NCBI GenBank assembly: GCA_030040415.1
Contig: JASHTT010000657.1
Span: 1 to 7,321, forward strand
Reading direction: 5' to 3'
Source: Streptosporangiaceae bacterium
Lineage (GTDB): Bacteria; Actinomycetota; Actinomycetes; Streptosporangiales; Streptosporangiaceae
DNA length: 7,321 nucleotides
The notes under the pieces were generated by a model. That model was not told the DNA's origin. It saw only the letters and a program-made list of their open reading frames with translations, and searched no databases. Of this stretch, positions 7,180 to 7,321 are shown piece by piece; position 1 is the stretch's first letter; each line of letters opens with the position of its first letter. Made by a program: the position numbers and the translations under genes.

Positions 7180-7231
7180 GCATGTTGTGCAGCACGATTG
7201 TCTTGCATGGTTGTGTCGCACGACTGTCTTG
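7180..7231. repeat. Imperfect tandem repeat of 25/26 bases with dyad cores
   Basis: Two head-to-tail copies, 7180-7204 and 7205-7230, begin with GCATG and end with the near-identical cores GCACGATTGTCTTG (7192-7205) and GCACGACTGTCTTG (7218-7231). Apart from one inserted G they differ at three positions. Each copy contains a partial dyad of the form GTTGTG-NNN-CACGAY (7184-7198 and 7210-7224), with centres 26 bases apart. The location about 75-125 bases before a probable start codon suits a regulator-binding site. What binds it cannot be told. Confidence 0.6.
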
Positions 7232-7304
7232 GCCCGAGAGTTGAGCACCACCTACGACCCGAGAGGGGAGGTCCGGGGGTCGCTGTGCGCCTTTGAACGC
7301 TGAC

Positions 7305-7321
7305 ATGAGCACTTACACCTC
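7305..7321 (+). CDS. Possible 5' end of the next gene, cut by the window edge
   Basis: ATG at 7305 opens a frame reading MSTYT to the window edge. Only five codons are visible, so no product can be named. In related actinobacteria the gene after murJ is a kinase-like protein or the sigma factor gene sigM, which makes a start here plausible. There is no Shine-Dalgarno sequence close to this ATG, so the real start may lie beyond the window, or initiation may be leaderless. Confidence 0.3.

Larger units (their letters stand above)
7089..7304. other. Intergenic region after murJ
   Basis: This stretch of 216 bases has no credible gene. It holds a hairpin cluster right after the murJ stop, an imperfect tandem repeat at 7180-7231, and a purine-rich GAGAGGGGAGG at 7261-7271 that resembles a ribosome-binding site but is too far from the ATG at 7305 and is followed only by a three-codon frame from GTG at 7285. 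A TAGCAT (7178-7183) at the left edge of the repeats matches four of six bases of a -10 box with a poor -35 candidate (TTCCGG, 7155-7160). The octamer CCCGAGAG occurs twice (7233-7240, 7258-7265), 25 bases apart. Confidence 0.5.

Noticed and set aside
5460..7208. Long minus-strand open frame opposite murJ
   Set aside because: A GC-rich antisense shadow: His/Asp/Arg/Gln-rich with no domain, facing a clear MurJ core on the other strand.
7185..7219. TTGTG-containing units as DnaA boxes of an origin
   Set aside because: The best match to TTGTCCACA is six of nine bases, there is no cluster of boxes, and no dnaA or dnaN is present.
7180..7231. Could the tandem units be a CRISPR remnant?
   Set aside because: Only two copies, directly adjacent with no spacers, and no cas genes nearby.
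7187..7303. Short frame from GTG at 7187 to TGA at 7303, ending one base before ATG 7305, as a leader peptide
   Set aside because: No ribosome-binding site before the GTG, no codon run typical of attenuators, and the frame overlaps the repeats; the product has no recognisable feature.
7085..7312. Minus-strand frame of 75 codons across the last intergenic region
   Set aside because: No ribosome-binding site or recognisable motif, and it runs antisense through the hairpins and repeats.

Overview
The window comes from a GC-rich actinobacterium. Third codon positions are almost always G or C, GTG/TTG starts are plausible, and the gene order matches the conserved actinobacterial cluster cca(pcnA) - secreted/membrane DUF6049-type protein - murJ. 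In Mycobacterium tuberculosis the same cluster runs Rv3907c, mutT4, Rv3909, Rv3910 and then sigM. The mycobacterial MurJ carries a C-terminal pseudokinase region that is absent here, so a non-mycobacterial, Streptomyces- or Streptosporangia-like lineage is more likely. I cannot name the genus.

Layout from left to right: (1) The window opens inside a plus-strand major facilitator superfamily transporter, of which roughly the last nine membrane segments are visible (2-1012). (2) Its 3' end overlaps by 70 bases, tail to tail, with a minus-strand CCA-adding tRNA nucleotidyltransferase (943-2436). (3) A 220-base divergent intergenic region (2437-2656) must hold the promoters of both sides. The Nudix gene found at this place in mycobacteria is missing. 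(4) A plus-strand pair follows: a 743-residue exported, C-terminally anchored protein of the DUF6049 type (2657-4888) and, 13 bases later, a 728-residue MurJ lipid II flippase (4902-7088). (5) The last 233 bases hold overlapping hairpins just after murJ, an imperfect 25/26-base tandem repeat with operator-like dyads, and what is probably the first codons of the next gene (ATG at 7305).

How the genes work together: the DUF6049-like protein and MurJ are probably one transcription unit. MurJ moves lipid II across the membrane for peptidoglycan synthesis, and its neighbour places a large domain outside the membrane, which fits a cell-envelope partner role that remains unproven. The CCA enzyme serves tRNA maturation and is linked to the pair by conserved position rather than by pathway.

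Most of the window is ordinary, conserved chromosome. I see no phage, insertion sequence, CRISPR array or defence island. The points that deserve a second look are the repeat/dyad array before the next gene, the charge-segregated N-terminal extension of MurJ, the absence from this MurJ of several charged residues that are essential in Escherichia coli MurJ, and the uncharacterised membrane partner.
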